A program made the translations under genes and the position numbers. The notes under the pieces were generated by a model. It was not told where the DNA came from and searched no databases. It was given only the letters and a program-made list of their open reading frames with translations. Positions 4,894-6,093 of a DNA stretch of 6,093 nt are shown here, one piece after another (within the stretch, counting starts at the first letter, position 1; each line of letters begins with the position of its first letter). This DNA comes from JAFLCA01 sp041907145 (lineage in GTDB: Bacteria > Bdellovibrionota_C > UBA2361 > JAFLCA01), in contig JAYRHW010000075.1 in assembly GCA_041907145.1 (NCBI GenBank), positions 1 through 6,093 of the forward strand. Direction: 5' to 3'.

Positions 4894-4903
4894 GCAAGCA
4901 AGC

Positions 4904-5401
4904 ATGCATATTAATGAAACAGTCCTTGTTGCCCTAATCTCCGGTGGAGCAGCTGCATTGGTATCTGCGGCGTTTACGTTTTGGGGGCAGCACCTAGAGC
5001 GCTCACACCAGAAACGCAAAACGTTGTTCGAGACCGCTCTGGCGGCCTCGCAAAGACGAATTGAGTTCGGAGTCGAACTCGTAAAACTCACTGGTAAGCA
5101 AGCCGAAGTCCCCGATCAGGTGTTGTTAGCCGGCACCTATTACCGTTGGTTGAGCGAGCTGTACGAAAAAGGGGTTCTTCCCAAAGAGGCGCTCGAGGCA
5201 GAAGAGAAGTCGCAGAGGGACCTCGATGCTGCCAAAAGGGACAGAGAAAACCGACGGCAGCTTGAGATAGAACGGCGAGTGACCGAGGCAGCTCGTCATC
5301 CACTCGCCGCGAGACAGCTCTTAGCCGCAAGTGATTTGTCGGTCTTTTCAGAAGAGCAACTCGCACGATTACAAAAGGGCGCAAGCGTCTCCTATCCTTG
5401 A
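4904..5401 (+). CDS. Membrane-anchored helical protein of unknown function
   Basis: A 165-residue protein with one N-terminal membrane segment (residues about 6-27, TVLVALISGGAAALVSAAF), then a basic stretch (HLERSHQKRK) that should keep the rest in the cytoplasm. The remainder is charged and mostly helical; residues 95-130 (EALEAEEKSQRDLDAAKR and on) look like a coiled coil. I chose the ATG at 4904, 10 bp past the previous stop, over an in-frame GTG at 4856, which would overlap the upstream gene and put extra residues before the membrane segment; neither has a strong ribosome site. It is last in the plus-strand run and ends 5 bp before the convergent recombinase gene. Not a recognised family; the context suggests it works with the two preceding proteins. 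Confidence 0.7.
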   Translation: MHINETVLVALISGGAAALVSAAFTFWGQHLERSHQKRKTLFETALAASQRRIEFGVELVKLTGKQAEVPDQVLLAGTYYRWLSELYEKGVLPKEALEAEEKSQRDLDAAKRDRENRRQLEIERRVTEAARHPLAARQLLAASDLSVFSEEQLARLQKGASVSYP

Positions 5402-5406
5402 GGTAA

Positions 5407-6039
5407 CTAGTCTTTGGCAAAGCCTTTAAAACGATTAGCGTCCAGCTGCGTGTATAAAACCGTGTGTTGGATGTTTTTGTGCCCCAAATACGCCTGTATA
5501 GCCCTTGTATCGACGCCTTTTGAGGCGAGTTGGTAGCCCTTCGCGTGCCGCAACATGTGGGGATGGACTGGAAAATCAATTCCGGCTTCGACGCCGGCAC
5601 GCGCGACCATGGCGTGCACCGTGCGCTCAGAGAGCGGGCCGCCCCGTTCGGAGACGAAGAGAAACGGCGTATCGGGGTAGTCACGCTTCAGCTGGCGGAG
5701 GGCGCGCAGTTCATCGCCTTCAATAAAGTGAACGCTGTTGTCGCCGTTTTTGAGGCGGTTGACGTGAAGGTGGGCGTGCCTGAAATCAACCTGGTCCCAT
5801 TTGAGAGCGACGAGCTCGCCGACGCGCAGACCGTGGCGATAGGCCATCATGATGAGCAGCCAGTCGCGGAAACCGTGACGGCCAAGCATTTTGGCGGCCG
5901 CACGCAGGTCTTTAGCTTCCGCCGGCGTCAGATACTCGCGCGATCGCACATCAGCGTTCTTGGGCTTAGCCGGCGGAAGCGAAGACCGGCGGCGGCGTGA
6001 CTTTGCCGAAAATGATGTTTGGGTCTTCTTTTTTGGCAT
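5407..6039 (-). CDS. Short tyrosine recombinase (FimB/FimE-sized)
   Basis: A 210-residue protein with a complete tyrosine-recombinase catalytic set: Arg72 (HGLRVGEL), Lys97 (RLKNG), His161 and Arg164 (HMLRH), His187 (YLGHKNI) and the nucleophile Tyr196 (TVLYTQ). The usual N-terminal core-binding domain is missing. In its place is a basic tail of about 30 residues (MPKKKTQTSF, then RRRR), a size like the FimB/FimE inversion recombinases and similar short plasmid enzymes. It cuts and rejoins DNA through a 3'-phosphotyrosine, likely for multimer resolution, inversion or integration. I prefer the ATG at 6037-6039 to an in-frame TTG at 6070-6072; the latter lies beside a probable -10 box. It converges on the plus-strand run with a 5-bp gap and no evident terminator. 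The enzyme class is firm; its target site is not visible. Confidence 0.9.
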   Translation of the reverse strand: MPKKKTQTSFSAKSRRRRSSLPPAKPKNADVRSREYLTPAEAKDLRAAAKMLGRHGFRDWLLIMMAYRHGLRVGELVALKWDQVDFRHAHLHVNRLKNGDNSVHFIEGDELRALRQLKRDYPDTPFLFVSERGGPLSERTVHAMVARAGVEAGIDFPVHPHMLRHAKGYQLASKGVDTRAIQAYLGHKNIQHTVLYTQLDANRFKGFAKD

Positions 6040-6071
6040 GCGGCGGACCTGATTGTGACGGCACGCCGACA

Positions 6072-6077
6072 ATCATA
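6072..6077 (-). promoter_or_regulatory. Possible -10 box of the recombinase gene
   Basis: Minus strand TATGAT (five of six to the consensus) lies 33 bp upstream of the ATG at 6039. A -35 element at normal spacing would fall outside the window, so the promoter cannot be judged fully. Confidence 0.3.
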
Positions 6078-6093
6078 CACTGCCTAATACGGT

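Noticed and set aside
4856..4903. GTG start for the membrane protein
   Set aside because: It would overlap the preceding gene by 38 bp and add polar/Cys residues ahead of the membrane segment; ATG 4904 fits better.
5411..5421. CTTTGGCAAAG as a shared terminator of the convergent genes
   Set aside because: The stem is only 4 bp, AT-rich, without a T-run, and lies in the last codons of the recombinase gene.
5530..6000. 156-codon plus-strand reading frame opposite the recombinase
   Set aside because: The opposite strand carries a full set of recombinase catalytic motifs; this frame is its shadow.
6040..6072. TTG start extending the recombinase by eleven residues
   Set aside because: It adjoins the likely -10 box and has no ribosome site; the ATG at 6039 already gives an intact protein.

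Overview
The window looks like the replication and maintenance backbone of a plasmid (or a plasmid-like integrated element) from a Gram-negative bacterium, most likely a beta- or gammaproteobacterium. The basis is a KfrA-type protein (a family of proteobacterial plasmids), a primase-type replication protein beside a repeat-rich origin-like region, and a short tyrosine recombinase. Base composition is moderately GC-rich by eye. No host housekeeping gene, rRNA or tRNA is visible, so the species is not identifiable from the sequence alone.

Layout. At the left edge the first 29 codons of an unknown minus-strand gene (1-89) have a strong ribosome binding site held in a small hairpin. Its leader (121-240) can fold into a long nested stem. 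Next comes kfrA (305-988, minus), with a terminator at 242-277 and an extended -10 promoter inside an ATT-triplet tract (1017-1054). Between kfrA and rep lies a 149-bp long-inverted-repeat element (1124-1272). The rep gene (1351-3120, minus) encodes a 589-residue archaeo-eukaryotic primase (AEP) superfamily protein with a C-terminal helix-turn-helix.

The 807-bp gap 3121-3927 is the likely origin and control region. It holds a minus-strand rep promoter with a three-half-site operator, a rep leader of about 270 nt, and a putative antisense RNA on the plus strand ending at a clear terminator. The rep GTG start is buried in a 10-bp hairpin. Twelve TCCGGA palindromes lie in three groups, with repeated 22-23 bp and 8 bp spacings.

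Divergent from rep, a plus-strand gene run (3928-5401) encodes a helix-turn-helix/coiled-coil protein, a small Cys-rich protein and a membrane-anchored helical protein. It is probably driven from a TATAAT box next to one of the TCCGGA doublets. A convergent FimB/FimE-sized tyrosine recombinase (5407-6039, minus) ends 5 bp past this run.

How it may work together: Rep would initiate or prime replication at the TCCGGA region. Its synthesis appears limited at three levels: promoter operator, antisense RNA and a hairpin over the start codon. KfrA and the divergent helix-turn-helix protein are DNA-binding coiled-coil proteins suited to maintenance or segregation, and the recombinase could resolve multimers or drive integration. 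The functional links are inference; motifs, repeats and inverted repeats are read directly from the sequence.
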